From DASQHY01 sp035602605 (lineage in GTDB: Bacteria; Acidobacteriota; Terriglobia; Acidiferrales; UBA7541), in the NCBI GenBank assembly GCA_035602605.1, contig DATNLZ010000007.1:10117-74116 (forward strand): a DNA stretch of 64,000 nucleotides. The letters run 5' to 3'. The first letter of the stretch is position 1, and every line of letters starts with the position of its first letter. The position numbers and the translations under genes are program-made. Under the pieces are notes generated by a model. The model was not told the origin of the DNA, ran no database searches, and worked only from the letters and a program-made list of their open reading frames with translations. Shown piece by piece: positions 29,062 to 38,329 of this stretch.

Positions 29062-30633
29062 ATGCCTGATTACATGTATTCCCTGGAAAGCCGCCTTTCC
29101 GCTGAACAGCGCGCGGCAATGGTCAGGGTGCAGGAACTGGCCGCCGCCATCGGCGCTAACGTTTATCTGACAGGGGGCGCGGTGCGCGACTTGATTTCCG
29201 GGGCCCCCATCCGCGACTTGGACTTCACGCTGGAAGGCAATCCGACGCGCCTAGCTCGCGAACTGGAAAAGGGGGGAGCGGAAATTCTTACGGAGGATGA
29301 GCGTGTCCGCCATTTAGAGGTGATCTTCGCCGGCGGTTCCCCCGGAAGCTTGACAGCCGCCCGTGACGACGTCTATTCGCGCCCGGGTACCAAACCCGAA
29401 ATTCGCTGGTCGACTATCATGGAAGATTTACGGCGGCGCGATTTTTCCTTAAATGCAATCGCTATCTCGCTCAATCCAAATTCGCGCGGGTTGCTGCTCG
29501 ATCCCACCAATGGTTTGTCAGATATTGAAAATCACGAGGTACGAGCACTCTCTATACACAGCTTCACCAACCAGCCGGTCCGGCTGCTCCGGGCTCTGCG
29601 ATACGCGGCACGCATGGGTTTCAAGCTTGAATCTCGGACTTCTGAATGGTTTGCTTTGGCCATTGAGCGGGGCATGCATGAACAAATTCCACCAGAAGAT
29701 GCCGGTCAGGAGCTGCAGCAAGTTGCCCGTGAAGAAAAGCCTGCGGCAATTCTAAAGTACTGGGAAGCCCAGAACTTGATTGCCGCGATCCATCCCCAGC
29801 TTGCGCGACGCCATCCGGATTACGAGGCCCTGCAACGATTGATGAAAGTCCGCGACGACCTTATCGCTTCTGGATTGCGTCCACGGCTGGCGGCTCCGGC
29901 AATTCGCGCGATCCTCGGTCGGCTGAAGGATAGAGAACGTAGCGGGTCACTTTCTCGCATGGCATATCGTTCGGCTGATAGCGAAGCTATCCTGAAAATT
30001 GAAAGTGATGCCGAGAAGGCGCAAAAGTTTCTCGCCGGCCGCAAAACAGCTGATCCGGTTGAAGCGTTCCACTTTCTGGAAAAGCTGCCGCTAGAACAGA
30101 CCGCTTACATCCTGGCGGAATCTTCCAACTCCAAGGTCCTAGGAAAAATTCGGAACTTTCTCCACAAATGGCGCCCTCTCCGCCTGGCCCTGCCGAGTGT
30201 GGAAACCGAGCTGGAAGGCTTGGGTATGCCGCGCGGTCCAAAGTTTGAAAAGGTAATGCAGGAGGTGTTCAAGCAGCAATTGCTGGGCAAGGGACGAAAG
30301 CCCGAGGACCGCATAAAGCTGTTGCGGAAATTATCCGGCATCAAAGAACCTCCGAAGAAGAAAATCAAGGAAGAAAAAAGAAGCAAAGGTGCTGAAAAGT
30401 TTGCGGCCAAAAGGCAGGAAGCTCATGAGGCTCAAGTGGGTAAGCAAAAGGGCGCCAAAGCAGCGCGAGGGTCAACGACCGCAACCGGGGCGACTTCTAC
30501 CGCTGGGACTTTGCCGCCAAAACGAACAGGGCATGTTTCCGCAAAGAGGGCCTCACCGTCTAAAAGTCGCGAGCATTCGCAACGTTCCCGTCCTCAAAGG
30601 ACATCGAAATCCAAGAAAACGACAAAACGTTAA
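29062..30633 (+). CDS. CCA tRNA nucleotidyltransferase / poly(A) polymerase family
   Basis: This 523-aa class II nucleotidyltransferase has GGAVRDL at residues 38-44, the metal-binding pair D52-L-D54, RRRDFSLNAIA, and the RNA-binding motif QPVRLLRALRYAARMGF. It adds or repairs the tRNA 3' CCA end; the related poly(A) polymerase cannot be excluded. No HD domain is present. Residues ~429-523 form a Lys/Ala/Ser/Arg-rich low-complexity tail unusual for the family. ATG 29062 has GAGGAG 4 nt upstream; the frame extends to a TTG at 29035 without a ribosome site. Confidence 0.87.
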   Translation: MPDYMYSLESRLSAEQRAAMVRVQELAAAIGANVYLTGGAVRDLISGAPIRDLDFTLEGNPTRLARELEKGGAEILTEDERVRHLEVIFAGGSPGSLTAARDDVYSRPGTKPEIRWSTIMEDLRRRDFSLNAIAISLNPNSRGLLLDPTNGLSDIENHEVRALSIHSFTNQPVRLLRALRYAARMGFKLESRTSEWFALAIERGMHEQIPPEDAGQELQQVAREEKPAAILKYWEAQNLIAAIHPQLARRHPDYEALQRLMKVRDDLIASGLRPRLAAPAIRAILGRLKDRERSGSLSRMAYRSADSEAILKIESDAEKAQKFLAGRKTADPVEAFHFLEKLPLEQTAYILAESSNSKVLGKIRNFLHKWRPLRLALPSVETELEGLGMPRGPKFEKVMQEVFKQQLLGKGRKPEDRIKLLRKLSGIKEPPKKKIKEEKRSKGAEKFAAKRQEAHEAQVGKQKGAKAARGSTTATGATSTAGTLPPKRTGHVSAKRASPSKSREHSQRSRPQRTSKSKKTTKR

Positions 30634-30687
30634 TCGAGGGTTTCTTGAATTGTAAAAACCTTCCTCGCAAAAACAATCGACGGGGTT

Positions 30688-30693
30688 TAGAAT
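30688..30693 (+). promoter_or_regulatory. possible -10 element just upstream of dnaE
   Basis: TAGAAT ends 8 nt before ATG 30702 and no Shine-Dalgarno sequence lies between them. This spacing would give a leaderless or nearly leaderless dnaE mRNA. No good -35 hexamer is seen, so the call is weak. Confidence 0.25.
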
Positions 30694-30701
30694 GAACTAA
30701 C

Positions 30702-33700
30702 ATGGTCCAGCAGAAATTTGTCCATCTCCACGTTCACACAGATTTCAGCCTGCTTGACGGCGCCTGCGAGATTAATGAGCTACTCGATGAAACCGCCCGC
30801 CGTGGTGCCCCGTCTGTTGCGGTCACGGATCACGGAAATCTTTTCGCCGCGGCCAACTTTTATCACGAGGCCAGCAAGCGAAACGTAAAACCCATCATAG
30901 GTTGCGAAGTGTACGTAGCCAAGGGCAGCCGGCATGATCGTGGCGACAAAACCAATGGTGCCGAGCATAGCGGCCCAGCTAAGTCGGCCGTCGAGTCCGG
31001 AATACGCGGCAGCAACCATCTTCTGCTCTTGTGCGAAAACAACGAAGGCTACCGTAATCTCTTAAAACTGGTCTCGGCTGGTTTTCTTGAAGGCTTCTAC
31101 TACCGGCCACGAATTGACTACGACTTGCTTGCCAAGCATAGTCGCGGCCTGATCGCATTATCCGCCTGCTTGCGCGGCGCTGTTACCGAAGCAGTCGTTG
31201 AGGAACGCGTTGACGTCGCGCGCGAAAATGCCTACCGTCTGCGGGATATTTTCGGCAAAGGGAATTTTTTTCTGGAAATTCAGGATCAGGGCCTCGAGAT
31301 CGAAAAGGGAGTGAACCGCGAACTCGTCCGTCTTTCTCGCGAGACAGGCATTGCTCTGGTGGCCACTAACGATTGTCATTATCTTAATCAGTCTGACGCC
31401 CACGCCCAGGAAGTCCTGCTCTGCATACAAACCGGCAAGACCATGAGCGATGCACAGCGAATGAAATTCGCCACCGATCAGTTTTATTACAAGACGCCCG
31501 ATGAAATGGCGCAGGTGTTTGGCGAGATCCCCGAGGTCCTCGATCGCACCCTTGCTATCGCCGAACGTTGCCACGTAAAAATCGAGCGCGTCGCCAATCC
31601 CTTTCCGGAATTCCAGGTTCCCGCAGGGCACACTACAGATTCATTTTTCGAGCGGGTCGTTCGCGAAGGTTTCGCCTCGCGTGTCCCCAGCCTCGAGAAA
31701 CATGCAAAACAGGGTCACCTGCGCCAGCCTCTCGAGAGTTACGAGCGCCGCCTGACCCACGAAATTGAAATGATCAAGAAGATGCGGTTCGCCGGCTACT
31801 TCTTGATTGTTTGGGACTTCATCCACTACGCCCGAGCACAGGGCGTACCCGTGGGACCAGGACGCGGTTCAGCGGCCGGGAGCCTGGTGAGCTACGCGCT
31901 GCGGATCACCGACGTTGATCCCCTGCAATACGATTTGCTCTTCGAGCGTTTCCTAAACCCTGAGCGCATCTCGATGCCGGACATTGATATCGATTTTTGC
32001 ATGCGCCGCCGCGGCGAGGTCATCGATTACGTCACGCAGAAGTATGGCCGCGAAAATGTCGCGCAAATCATTACCTTTGGCACTATGGCGGCCAAAGCTG
32101 CCATAAAAGACGTCGGGCGCGCCATGGACATTCCTTACGGCGACGTTGACCGCCTCGCAAAGCTTATTCCCAACCAGCTGAACATTTGCCTCGACGACGC
32201 TCTCAAGCAATCCGCGCAACTCCGGTCACACGTGGAAAGCGACGAACGCTTGCGCCAGCTGATGACCGTCGCATTGCGCCTTGAAGGGATGGCTCGCCAC
32301 GCTTCCACTCATGCCGCAGGAGTGGTTATTTCTCCTCAGCCGTTGACGGAAATTGTTCCCGTTTACAAAACGAATCGCGATGAAATCACCACCCAATATG
32401 ACATGTCCGCTCTCGAGCGCCTGGGTCTGCTCAAAATGGACTTCCTCGGCCTCACCACGCTCACCGTATTAAATGATGCTGTGCGCATGGTGAAGCAAAA
32501 TCGCGGAGTCGAGCTCGACCTCGAAACGCTTCCTCTCGACGACCCCGAAACCTACAAGCTTTTCGCTCGCGGTGACACCACTGCGATTTTTCAGTTTGAG
32601 TCGCACGGGATGCGCGACATTCTCCGCCGTTATCAGCCGACCCGCGTCGAAGACCTCACCGCCCTCAACGCTCTCTACCGCCCCGGTCCGATTCAGGGCG
32701 GCATGATCGATGACTTTATTAATCGCAAGCACGGCAAAAAAAAGGTCACCTATGATTTGCCGGAGCTTCAAGAAATCCTCGACGAAACCTACGGCGTAAT
32801 CGTTTATCAGGAACAAGTCATGCAGATCGCCAATCGTCTGGCCGGCTTTTCCCTCGGCGAAGCGGATATCCTGCGCCGCGCCATGGGCAAAAAGAAGCGC
32901 GAGGAGATGGCCTCTCAACGCGAGAAATTTCTTGCTGGATGCCGCGCACACAAGATCGCCGACAAGAAAGCCGAGCGCATTTTCGATCTGATGGCCGAGT
33001 TTGCTGGCTATGGCTTTAACAAGTCGCATTCCTGCGCTTACGCGCTCTTGGCCTATCAAACTGCATATCTGAAAACTCATTTTCCAGTTGAATTCATGGC
33101 CGCCTTGCTTACTTCGGAAGCTGGGAACACCGAAAAGACCGTCAAGTACATCAACGAATCGCGCGGCATGGGCATCACCGTCCTCCCGCCAGATGTGCAC
33201 GAGAGCGATTTATACTTTACGCCGGTTGGCGATGCGATTCGCTTCGGCCTAGCCGCCATCAAAAATGTGGGCGAGAATACCGCGGCGGGCATCTTCGAAG
33301 CCCGCGCGCGCATTGGCGGTTTCGGTTCGCTCGATAAATTCTGCGAGGAGCTGGACCCGCGCCTGATCAATCGGCGGGTCCTCGAAAGTTTGTTGAAATC
33401 CGGGGCGATGGACGCTTTTGGCGACCGTGCGCGGGTGAATGCCGCGATCGACCGCGCACTCGATCGCGCGCAAAAAGCTGCGCGGATGCGAAGTTCGGGC
33501 CAGCACGCCATGTTCGCCGGGACCCCCGAGCTTCCGACATTTGAGGATTTACCCGAAGTTCCGTCATGGTCCGAAGAAGAACGTCTGGCCGGCGAATACG
33601 CGGTGCTTGGATTCTACGTCTCCGGTCATCCCCTGGCTAAATACTCCGGCCGCCTGAAGGAACTTAAGGCTGTCGACTTGGGTGCTCTCGAGTCCAGGCG

Positions 33701-34217
33701 CAATGGCGAAGAGATCACCATTGCTGGAATCGTGGTGGCCACGAGGCCAATGCGTTCACGCAAGGGTGCTCGATGGGCGATCTTCACCCTGCAGGATTTG
33801 ACCGGTGTCCAGGAGCTCTTGGCTTTTCCCGAGGCCTTTGCCAAGATTGAAAAGGTTTTGAAAGCTGGCGCGCCGCTATTAATCAAAGGCCGCGTCGATC
33901 GAGAGGAAGCCGGCACACGGGTTGTGGTCTTGGAGGCGCGCCTGCTTGATGATGTCTCCGCGCCCCCTGCGCTGATGCGCGTCCGCGTTGATCTTGCGGA
34001 AATGGATGAGTCCACGATCGATCGTTTGCGGGAACTGTTCGAGGGAATGCCGGGGTCTTGCCCGGTCACCTTTGAGCTGTTGTTGCGCGACGGCACCCAT
34101 GCGACGCTGCAGGCCCAACAGCGCGTCCGTGCGGACCGCGCCCTGGTGGCCGCCGTTTGTGAAATGTGCGGACCAGACGCCGTGGAAGTTGTTTCTGAAC
34201 TGAAGAGCGTGAATTGA
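30702..34217 (+). CDS. dnaE: DNA polymerase III alpha subunit
   Basis: This 1171-aa replicative polymerase has an N-terminal PHP domain (HLHVHTD at residues 8-14), palm catalytic aspartates D427, D429 and D431 (PDIDIDF), GPGRGSAAGSLVSY, the fingers region with YRPGPI, a tandem HhH region, and a C-terminal OB fold (about 990-1070) with a tau-binding tail. It is of DnaE1 length. accA follows 18 bp downstream, the same order as in many proteobacteria. Confidence 0.97.
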   Translation: MVQQKFVHLHVHTDFSLLDGACEINELLDETARRGAPSVAVTDHGNLFAAANFYHEASKRNVKPIIGCEVYVAKGSRHDRGDKTNGAEHSGPAKSAVESGIRGSNHLLLLCENNEGYRNLLKLVSAGFLEGFYYRPRIDYDLLAKHSRGLIALSACLRGAVTEAVVEERVDVARENAYRLRDIFGKGNFFLEIQDQGLEIEKGVNRELVRLSRETGIALVATNDCHYLNQSDAHAQEVLLCIQTGKTMSDAQRMKFATDQFYYKTPDEMAQVFGEIPEVLDRTLAIAERCHVKIERVANPFPEFQVPAGHTTDSFFERVVREGFASRVPSLEKHAKQGHLRQPLESYERRLTHEIEMIKKMRFAGYFLIVWDFIHYARAQGVPVGPGRGSAAGSLVSYALRITDVDPLQYDLLFERFLNPERISMPDIDIDFCMRRRGEVIDYVTQKYGRENVAQIITFGTMAAKAAIKDVGRAMDIPYGDVDRLAKLIPNQLNICLDDALKQSAQLRSHVESDERLRQLMTVALRLEGMARHASTHAAGVVISPQPLTEIVPVYKTNRDEITTQYDMSALERLGLLKMDFLGLTTLTVLNDAVRMVKQNRGVELDLETLPLDDPETYKLFARGDTTAIFQFESHGMRDILRRYQPTRVEDLTALNALYRPGPIQGGMIDDFINRKHGKKKVTYDLPELQEILDETYGVIVYQEQVMQIANRLAGFSLGEADILRRAMGKKKREEMASQREKFLAGCRAHKIADKKAERIFDLMAEFAGYGFNKSHSCAYALLAYQTAYLKTHFPVEFMAALLTSEAGNTEKTVKYINESRGMGITVLPPDVHESDLYFTPVGDAIRFGLAAIKNVGENTAAGIFEARARIGGFGSLDKFCEELDPRLINRRVLESLLKSGAMDAFGDRARVNAAIDRALDRAQKAARMRSSGQHAMFAGTPELPTFEDLPEVPSWSEEERLAGEYAVLGFYVSGHPLAKYSGRLKELKAVDLGALESRRNGEEITIAGIVVATRPMRSRKGARWAIFTLQDLTGVQELLAFPEAFAKIEKVLKAGAPLLIKGRVDREEAGTRVVVLEARLLDDVSAPPALMRVRVDLAEMDESTIDRLRELFEGMPGSCPVTFELLLRDGTHATLQAQQRVRADRALVAAVCEMCGPDAVEVVSELKSVN

Positions 34218-34235
34218 GCTTCGGGCGCAACCATC

Positions 34236-35192
34236 GTGGAAAAGATGCGACGGAAAAAAGCAATAGAAGCGCTTGAAAGGGAAGTGGAGGAGCTCAGACG
34301 ACTCGGCACCATTGATGCATCCGAGGCCGAGCTCGAGCGCATCCGCAGCGAAGTAGCCGAGCTGAGGCGCGAATTCTACACGCACATTACCCCTTGGCAG
34401 CGCGCACAAATTGCGCGCCATCCTCAGCGACCCTACACGCTGGATTTTATCCGGCTCCTTTTTACCGACTTCACCGAGCTTCATGGCGACCGTGGCTTTG
34501 GCGAAGATCCGGCTATCGTGGCGGGCTTCGCGCGTTATCGCGGCCGTCCGGTCGCCGTCGTGGGCCATCAGAAAGGACGCGATACCAAGCAGCGCCTTAT
34601 GCGCAACTTTGGCCAACCCAAGCCTGAGGGCTTTCGCAAAGCTCTTCGCATCATGCAGCTCGCCGCAAAATTCGGCCGGCCAATTTTCACGTTCATTGAC
34701 ACCCAGGGCGCGTATCCCGGCATTGACGCCGAAGAACGTGGACAAGCAGAAGCCATCGCCCGAAATTTGCGCGAGATGACTCGGCTCCCCACACCTATCA
34801 TTGTCTCGGTTACCGGCGAAGGAGGATCCGGCGGAGCGCTGGCCATCGCTGTCGGTGACAAAGTAAATATTCTAGAGAACGCTTTTTACTCTGTGATCTC
34901 ACCCGAGGGCTGCGCTGCCATCATGTGGCGCGATTCTTCTAAAGCGGAGACCGCGGCTGGGGCGCTGAAAATCACCGCGCAAGACTTGCGCGAGTTGGGA
35001 ATCGTCGACGAAATAGTCCCTGAACCCGACGGAGGCGCACATCTGGACCATGAAGCTGCCGCCCAGCTTCTCGATCCAGTCCTGGAGCGAAATATGATGG
35101 AATTGATGAGTATCCCCGCCAACCAATTGGTCCAAGCCCGTTACGAAAAATTCCGCAGCATGGGTCAATATTTCGAAGGTGGCGACACCTAG
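34236..35192 (+). CDS. accA: acetyl-CoA carboxylase carboxyltransferase subunit alpha
   Basis: This 318-aa subunit of the carboxyltransferase, with AccD, moves CO2 from carboxybiotin to acetyl-CoA to make malonyl-CoA. ELHGDRGFGEDPAIVAGFAR, GHQKGRDTKQR, NFGQPKPEGFRKALR and TGEGGSGGALAI are standard AccA motifs, preceded by the N-terminal coiled helix. The start is GTG 34236 or ATG 34245; neither has a strong ribosome site. AccB, AccC and AccD are not in the window. Confidence 0.95.
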   Translation: MEKMRRKKAIEALEREVEELRRLGTIDASEAELERIRSEVAELRREFYTHITPWQRAQIARHPQRPYTLDFIRLLFTDFTELHGDRGFGEDPAIVAGFARYRGRPVAVVGHQKGRDTKQRLMRNFGQPKPEGFRKALRIMQLAAKFGRPIFTFIDTQGAYPGIDAEERGQAEAIARNLREMTRLPTPIIVSVTGEGGSGGALAIAVGDKVNILENAFYSVISPEGCAAIMWRDSSKAETAAGALKITAQDLRELGIVDEIVPEPDGGAHLDHEAAAQLLDPVLERNMMELMSIPANQLVQARYEKFRSMGQYFEGGDT

Positions 35193-35342
35193 GATGCATC
35201 TCTCACCCTTAGCTGATTAGCCACCAACGTTGCGAACTAAGTTGTGTACGCACCGTTTACTGCCATAGGCTGTTTCCGTAGCCATTCCTTAACATTGGCT
35301 GCCAGAAATAACCAAGTGGAGCCCCTGGAGGCTTTCGTAGAC

Positions 35343-35663
35343 ATGTCTGAACCCTTCCGGCCTTTTGAGCGTCTCGTGGAGATCACCATCTTCGGCAAGA
35401 AGTTTCAAGTCCCGGAGAAGAACTCGCTCCTTCGTTGCTTTCAATACATTAGTCCGGAGACGGTGCCCTACGGACGCTTCTGTTGGAACCAGGAGTGTCA
35501 GTATTGCCGAGTGATGTGCCAGCTTCCCGACGATGATCAGCCTCGAGAAATGTTGAGCTGCAAATTTATCGTAATGTCCGGGATGGCCATCACCGAAATC
35601 AGTCAGGAATTGAAGTGGTGTCTACGCGCCAAGCTTCCTTCTGACGCTCCGGTCTCTCGCTAA
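35343..35663 (+). CDS. small [2Fe-2S] ferredoxin-domain protein
   Basis: This 106-aa protein has a plant-type/NADH-dehydrogenase-like [2Fe-2S] motif C47-x4-C52-x2-C55-x17-C73 (FCWNQECQYC...SC). An extra Cys59 and an N-terminal beta segment (VEITIFGKKFQVPEKNSLLRC) fit a ferredoxin fold. It should carry one electron, but no partner oxidoreductase is adjacent. ATG 35343 has GGAGG 10 nt upstream; the frame extends to 35244 without homology. It stands between accA and the ccm cluster and may belong to neither. Confidence 0.75.
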   Translation: MSEPFRPFERLVEITIFGKKFQVPEKNSLLRCFQYISPETVPYGRFCWNQECQYCRVMCQLPDDDQPREMLSCKFIVMSGMAITEISQELKWCLRAKLPSDAPVSR

Positions 35664-35740
35664 ACGAAGCCTATCTCATTCCAGTCCAATCCTCCGCCAC
35701 TTGCGCCCTGCTCTTGCGGCAATTCCGTAATGATGGACAG

Positions 35741-35768
35741 TTTACTTCCAATTAACGTGTGATAGAAT
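35741..35768 (+). promoter_or_regulatory. candidate promoter of the ccm operon
   Basis: TTTACT (35741-35746) and TAGAAT (35763-35768) are spaced 16 bp apart and lie 33 bp before the ccmE start. This is a moderate match to a sigma-70 promoter, found by eye. Confidence 0.35.
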
Positions 35769-35801
35769 TGCAGTGTACGCTCAGAATAATTGGGGGAATC
35801 C

Positions 35802-36236
35802 GTGAAAACGAAAGCCAAGTTCACGGTCGGTGTGGCGATTATTGTGGTTTCGCTTGTTGCTTTAGCCGTACTCGGCGCGCGAGACAGCAAGACTTACTAT
35901 CACACCATTGCCGAGTTACCGACCCTGCAAGGAACCGCATTGCATCAACGCATACGCGTTGGCGGGACCGTGCAGTCTGGGTCCATCGAGCGTGCGCAAG
36001 GCCGTATTGACTTCACCCTGCTAGGCGAAGGGAAAAGCCTTAAGGTAAGCTATGTGGGCACTGATCCGTTACCGGACACCTTCAAGGATGATTCTCAGGC
36101 GCTGGTCGAGGGGCACACCACGCCCAATGGCCGTTTCGTGGCGGAGAAAGTCCAAGCCAAATGCGCCTCCAAATATGAAGCTACGCCCGGTCAGTCCGCA
36201 CCCAAAGGTAGCGATTATTCGAATAAGAAAAGCTAG
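35802..36236 (+). CDS. ccmE: cytochrome c maturation heme chaperone CcmE, Cys-type
   Basis: This 144-aa protein has one N-terminal membrane helix (about residues 8-26) and a periplasmic OB fold (VGGTVQSGSI, IDFTLLGEGKSLKVSYVG, LVEGHTTPNGRFVAEKV). It receives heme from CcmC and passes it to CcmF. The heme-attachment residue, normally His in HxxxY, is Cys121 in C121-A-S-K-Y125, the CxxxY variant known from archaea and Desulfovibrio. GTG 35802 has GGGGGA 4-5 nt upstream; TTG 35790 is the longer alternative. It heads the ccm gene run. Confidence 0.9.
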   Translation: MKTKAKFTVGVAIIVVSLVALAVLGARDSKTYYHTIAELPTLQGTALHQRIRVGGTVQSGSIERAQGRIDFTLLGEGKSLKVSYVGTDPLPDTFKDDSQALVEGHTTPNGRFVAEKVQAKCASKYEATPGQSAPKGSDYSNKKS

Positions 36237-36268
36237 CGTACGGCGAACCCATAGCTAGTGGAGCCATA

Positions 36269-38329
36269 GTGGATCTGTTCGGATCATTTGCTTTACTTCT
36301 GGCGTTTGTCTGCGCGTTGTATGCGATTGGCGCGGGTATTGTCGCTATTCGCACGCGAAATCCGCTGCTCATCAAGAGCGCCAGGCAATCAGGCTTGGCG
36401 GTCTGCGGACTGGTCATGGCGGCTTCTGCCAGCTTGGCCTATCTATTCTTTACCGATAACTTTTCTAGTGCCTACGTAGCCGCCCACAGCAACCGCGACC
36501 TACCGCCCTTTTACAAAATAGCTGCCTTCTGGTCCGGACAGGAAGGCTCCTTGCTATTCTGGAGTCTGCTCCTGTCCGTCTATGTTTTCTCGGTTCTGTT
36601 CGCCTACCGTGCCAAGCATCCGGAGCTGATGCCTTACGTGGGAGTCGTTCTTGCCGGGGTACAACTGTTTTTCCTGACGCTGAATAATTTTGTAGCCAAT
36701 CCATTCCAGATACTGGGTGCCGCGAGCCCCGGCGGCGCGATGCAGTACACCAGGCTCGCGGACGGTGCAGGACTCAACCCATTGCTGCAATATCCCGAAA
36801 TGGTGATCCACCCTCCGAACCTTTATTCCGGCTATACCGGTTTCACCATTCCGTTTGCTTTCGCTCTCGCGGCATTATTGGCGCGATATCCTGGTGAGAA
36901 ATGGATTCACCTTACGCGCAAGTGGACGATGATCGCATGGGCCTTCCAGAGCGCAGGTATACTGCTCGGCGCGCACTGGGCCTATGCAGTCCTCGGTTGG
37001 GGTGGCTACTGGGCTTGGGATCCTGTCGAAAACGCTTCGCTTATGCCTTGGCTTACCGGCACCGCATTTCTCCATTCCGTGATGATGCAGGAGAAACGGG
37101 GCATGATGAAGGTGTGGAATGTTTGGCTGGTTTTCTCCACGTTTTTGCTTTGTATCCTTGGTACATTCCTCACGCGCAGCGGCGTGGTAAGTTCGGTCCA
37201 CGCTTTCGCGCAATCTTCAATTGGGCCTTGGTTTGTGGGTTTCATCATCGTCGTCTTGACCGTGTGCACCTGGGCGTTTTTGATGAATCGCGACTATCTG
37301 CGCAGCAACAACCATCTGGATTCGATGGTCTCGCGCGAATCAAGTTTCCTGTTTAATAATCTAATTCTCCTTGTTGCGTGCGTTGCCGTTCTCTCCGGCA
37401 CACTTTTCCCGGTTCTCTCCGAATGGATCGAAGGGACCAAGATTAGCGTTGGCCCACCTTTCTTCAACCGGGTCAATATTCCCATTGGTCTTTTTCTATT
37501 GTTTCTCACCGGTGTTGGCCCGCTGCTGGCCTGGCGAAAAACTTCGCTCGAGAGCCTCAAACGTAATTTTGGGGGCCCACTCGTTTGTGCTTTAGCAGCA
37601 GGCTTGCTCGCTTTTCCTCTAGGGTTGCGCGATTTTTATCCTCTGGTCTGTTTGATTCTTTGCGTGTTTGTGACCGTTACGATCCTTTTGGAATTTTTTC
37701 GAGGAGCCCGGGTTATTCGTGCGCGCACCGGGAGCGACATTTTGTCGGCAGCGGGACAGTTAACCTTGCGCAATACCCGCCGCTACGGCGGGTATGTTGT
37801 CCATTTCGGAATGGTGTTGATTTTTATCGGCCTTATGGGCGCTGCTTTCAATCGTGACAAACAAATGGAGATGGCGCTCGGTTCCGCACTCGATATCGGT
37901 CCGTATCGTCTGATATTGCAAAGCTTCGACACGCGTCCCGAAAAAAATTACACCGCCGAGCGGGCCATTCTAGAGGTTATGGAAGACAATCGGCAGATCA
38001 TGATGCTGTTTCCTGAGCGCCGTTTCTTCCAAGCCAATCAAGAATCGGGAACGATGGTGGCAATTCATTCGACACTCAAGCAAGATCTGTACGTCGTTTA
38101 CGCTGGCCGAACTCAGGATAAACAAACTCCCGTCATACACGCATATCTAAATCCATTGGTAAAATGGATTTGGTTGGGCGGGGCGATTGTAGTTCTCGGT
38201 ACAATCCTGGCGCTTCTACCCAGTCGCCAAGCCGTCCTTGCATTGCGACCCGCGGCTCGCGTGGTTCCCGCTGCGGTGACCCCGCAAACGGTGATGACCG
38301 GGGTTTCAAACTATGAAGGCCACGATTAA
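36269..38329 (+). CDS. ccmF: cytochrome c heme lyase subunit CcmF
   Basis: This 686-aa polytopic protein of the heme-handling family has the WWD signature GWGGYWAWDPVENASLMPWL from about residue 243 and some 14-15 membrane helices. A periplasmic domain (about 540-620) precedes the last helix. It ligates heme carried by CcmE to apocytochrome CxxCH sites together with CcmH. The start is GTG 36269. Its 3' end overlaps ccmH by 17 bp. Confidence 0.94.
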   Translation: MDLFGSFALLLAFVCALYAIGAGIVAIRTRNPLLIKSARQSGLAVCGLVMAASASLAYLFFTDNFSSAYVAAHSNRDLPPFYKIAAFWSGQEGSLLFWSLLLSVYVFSVLFAYRAKHPELMPYVGVVLAGVQLFFLTLNNFVANPFQILGAASPGGAMQYTRLADGAGLNPLLQYPEMVIHPPNLYSGYTGFTIPFAFALAALLARYPGEKWIHLTRKWTMIAWAFQSAGILLGAHWAYAVLGWGGYWAWDPVENASLMPWLTGTAFLHSVMMQEKRGMMKVWNVWLVFSTFLLCILGTFLTRSGVVSSVHAFAQSSIGPWFVGFIIVVLTVCTWAFLMNRDYLRSNNHLDSMVSRESSFLFNNLILLVACVAVLSGTLFPVLSEWIEGTKISVGPPFFNRVNIPIGLFLLFLTGVGPLLAWRKTSLESLKRNFGGPLVCALAAGLLAFPLGLRDFYPLVCLILCVFVTVTILLEFFRGARVIRARTGSDILSAAGQLTLRNTRRYGGYVVHFGMVLIFIGLMGAAFNRDKQMEMALGSALDIGPYRLILQSFDTRPEKNYTAERAILEVMEDNRQIMMLFPERRFFQANQESGTMVAIHSTLKQDLYVVYAGRTQDKQTPVIHAYLNPLVKWIWLGGAIVVLGTILALLPSRQAVLALRPAARVVPAAVTPQTVMTGVSNYEGHD

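Noticed and set aside
32469..33200. 243-aa minus-strand open frame
   Set aside because: Antisense shadow of dnaE; no recognisable protein features.
33626..34745. 238-aa and 288-aa minus-strand open frames across dnaE/accA
   Set aside because: Overlap two certain genes, are Ser/Arg-rich without domain motifs, and lack starts with ribosome sites.
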